Shown here one piece after another: positions 62,766 through 64,000 of a DNA stretch of 64,000 nucleotides; positions within the stretch are counted from its first letter, which is position 1; the number at the start of each line of letters is the position of its first letter. The notes beneath the pieces are model-generated. The model did not search any database. It worked only from the letters and a program-made list of their open reading frames with translations, and was not told the DNA's origin. Source of the stretch: Azadirachta indica (taxonomy: Eukaryota > Streptophyta > Magnoliopsida > Sapindales > Meliaceae); assembly GCA_022749755.1 (NCBI GenBank), contig CM040451.1, positions 4,106,871 to 4,170,870 of the forward strand, given 5' to 3'. The position numbers were made by a program, and so were the translations under genes.

Positions 62766-63483
62766 AGTAAAACTTATTACCTTCCAATTTCTTCTTATTC
62801 TTCTATTATCATATCGTACGTTGCTGCGGAAGATGACCTGAAAATCATGAAACTTGAGGAAACCTTCATGAGAAATTTGTTCAATGTCTCTCTTTACTTT
62901 GAAAACTCCACACCTCCATTTCTAAAGTACTTTACACCAAAAACAATCCTTCATATTCATCCATCTTGGAGTTTACCATTCAAAATCTTAGGTTCCCAAC
63001 GCCCACCACCCCGAAAGCTAAAGTCATTGTCATATCATTGAAAGTATCCCATGTTCAAGTTACCATTTATTGTTCCAAAAAATATGGCATACAAATGAGG
63101 ATTTGAGTTGGGGTTTATGACTATGAGGGTTTATCCTATATGTTTCTCATGTACTCCTATTTTTCGTCATTAATTTGATAAATCTTATCTCAATTAGTGT
63201 TGATGTAGAAGAGAAAACGGCATGGGTTTAAGCCAGTGCAACCATTGGGCAACTTTACTGTAGAATTGTGGAGAAAAGCAAAACTCTTGCTTTTCCAGCA
63301 AGAATTTGCCTAGTATAGGTGTTCGTGGACATTTAAGTGGTGGCGGCTACAGTCCTTTGTTGCGTATGATGGCCTTGCTGTTGATAATATTGTTCATGCT
63401 TACTTGATTGATGTTAATGGTAGATTTCTTGATAGAAAATCAGTGGGAGAAGATTTGTTTTGGGCCATCCAAGGAGGTGGAGG
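62766..63483 (+). pseudogene. 5' half of a BBE-like gene (right copy)
   Basis: Second copy of 1612-2314. The ATG is changed (AGTAAAAC at about 62766 where the left copy has ATGAAAGC). 'NLFNVSLYFENST' is readable at 62875-62915 and the FAD-domain segment at about 63290-63350 with a frame break. The FAD-attaching histidine codon of 'GGHDY' is TAT (tyrosine) at about 63116, whereas the left copy has a deletion there. It ends at the glycine run with the copia LTR at the same site as in the left copy, so the two copies descend from one already interrupted gene. Confidence 0.88.
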
Positions 63484-64000
63484 TAATGGAATTCTTTTTC
63501 AACCCATTTCGATGCATGTCAAATATGTGGGCAAAGTAAGAAAACATTTTCAGTTTAGGTGGTGCATGCAAATGGAAGGAAATGTGTTTTCAATTAGTAT
63601 GGGTTGAGTTTGATTTTGTTAAATTCGAGATTTTCTTAGGCACATGGAGAAAGAAACTTCTTCCTTCCTTTGTTGATTTGATGTAACATTTTTTTGACCA
63701 AGGATCTTCCACTCCTATAAATTGGAGGTTCTTGATGTTTTAGTTGCAAGACAAGAAAGTGAAGAAGTGAGAGACAAAGAAAGTAAGTGAGAGAAGAAAA
63801 TAGAGGAGAGAAAATTTCTGTAAGAAGAAAAATACTTGTAGAAATTGTGTGTATTTTGAAAACCACAATAAGTTTGTCTTATTTTGAGAGTGTTCCTCAA
63901 GTTTTGTTGTATAAACTTGAAAGATTTTGTTGCATCCATTTTTGATATAGTAGAGATTTTGTGTGCATATAATTTATTGTCACCTCGTGATTTTTCTTTT
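63484..64000 (+). mobile_element. Copia 5' LTR, right copy, cut by the window end
   Basis: Starts TAATGGAATTC (TG end changed to TA) directly after GGAGG. It parallels 2315-2830 and 29044 onward. It continues beyond the window; by analogy the primer site should lie about 80 bases further. Confidence 0.88.

Overview
The window is nuclear DNA of a flowering plant. It is AT-rich, has spliced genes with GT-AG introns, and carries many LTR retrotransposons and DNA transposons. Gene content (anthocyanidin reductase, a class III terpene synthase, berberine-bridge-like oxidases, a subfamily XII-type LRR receptor kinase) fits a woody eudicot. The wording of the proteins reminds me of Citrus and its relatives, but that is a recollection and not a test.

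Layout, left to right. 1-2.9 kb holds a dead module: an LRR receptor-kinase fragment (minus strand), the 5' half of a BBE-like oxidase gene, and a Ty1/copia LTR inserted in that gene. 3-24.4 kb holds an anthocyanidin reductase gene (5.2-6.9 kb, one base missing in exon 4), a fold-back-like repeat (8.7-9.96 kb), a hAT-like MITE, an intact seven-exon terpene synthase (14.0-16.4 kb), a CACTA element (16.8-20.3 kb), and a gene-less second copy of the terpene synthase upstream region, itself split by a 1.9-kb LTR element. 24.4-29.6 kb holds the copia internal region and its 3' LTR, which contains a hAT MITE. It is followed directly by the 3' half of the BBE-like gene (to 30.5 kb). An apparently intact LRR receptor kinase lies on the minus strand at 31.6-34.8 kb. 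37.7-40.6 kb is an array of a 655-bp unit. 42.2-52.2 kb is a decayed Ty3/gypsy (Tat-like) element whose 3' part, with LTR and accessory ORF, lies in inverted orientation. 58.5-61.6 kb is a second LRR receptor-kinase pseudogene with a 1.8-kb LTR-like insert. 61.1-64 kb repeats the dead module seen at 1-2.9 kb.

Only two protein-coding genes look fully functional: the terpene synthase and the receptor kinase. The anthocyanidin reductase would be complete apart from one frameshift. The three BBE pieces are all broken.

The most unusual structural point is that the two halves of one copia-interrupted BBE gene, with matching GGAGG target-site duplications, sit 26.7 kb apart. About 21 kb carrying the anthocyanidin reductase and terpene synthase loci lies between the element's leader and its gag. 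Either a large insertion or rearrangement opened the copia element, or repeated duplication of a receptor kinase/BBE/copia block left two incomplete copies flanking the metabolic genes. The copy at the right edge favours a history of block duplication.
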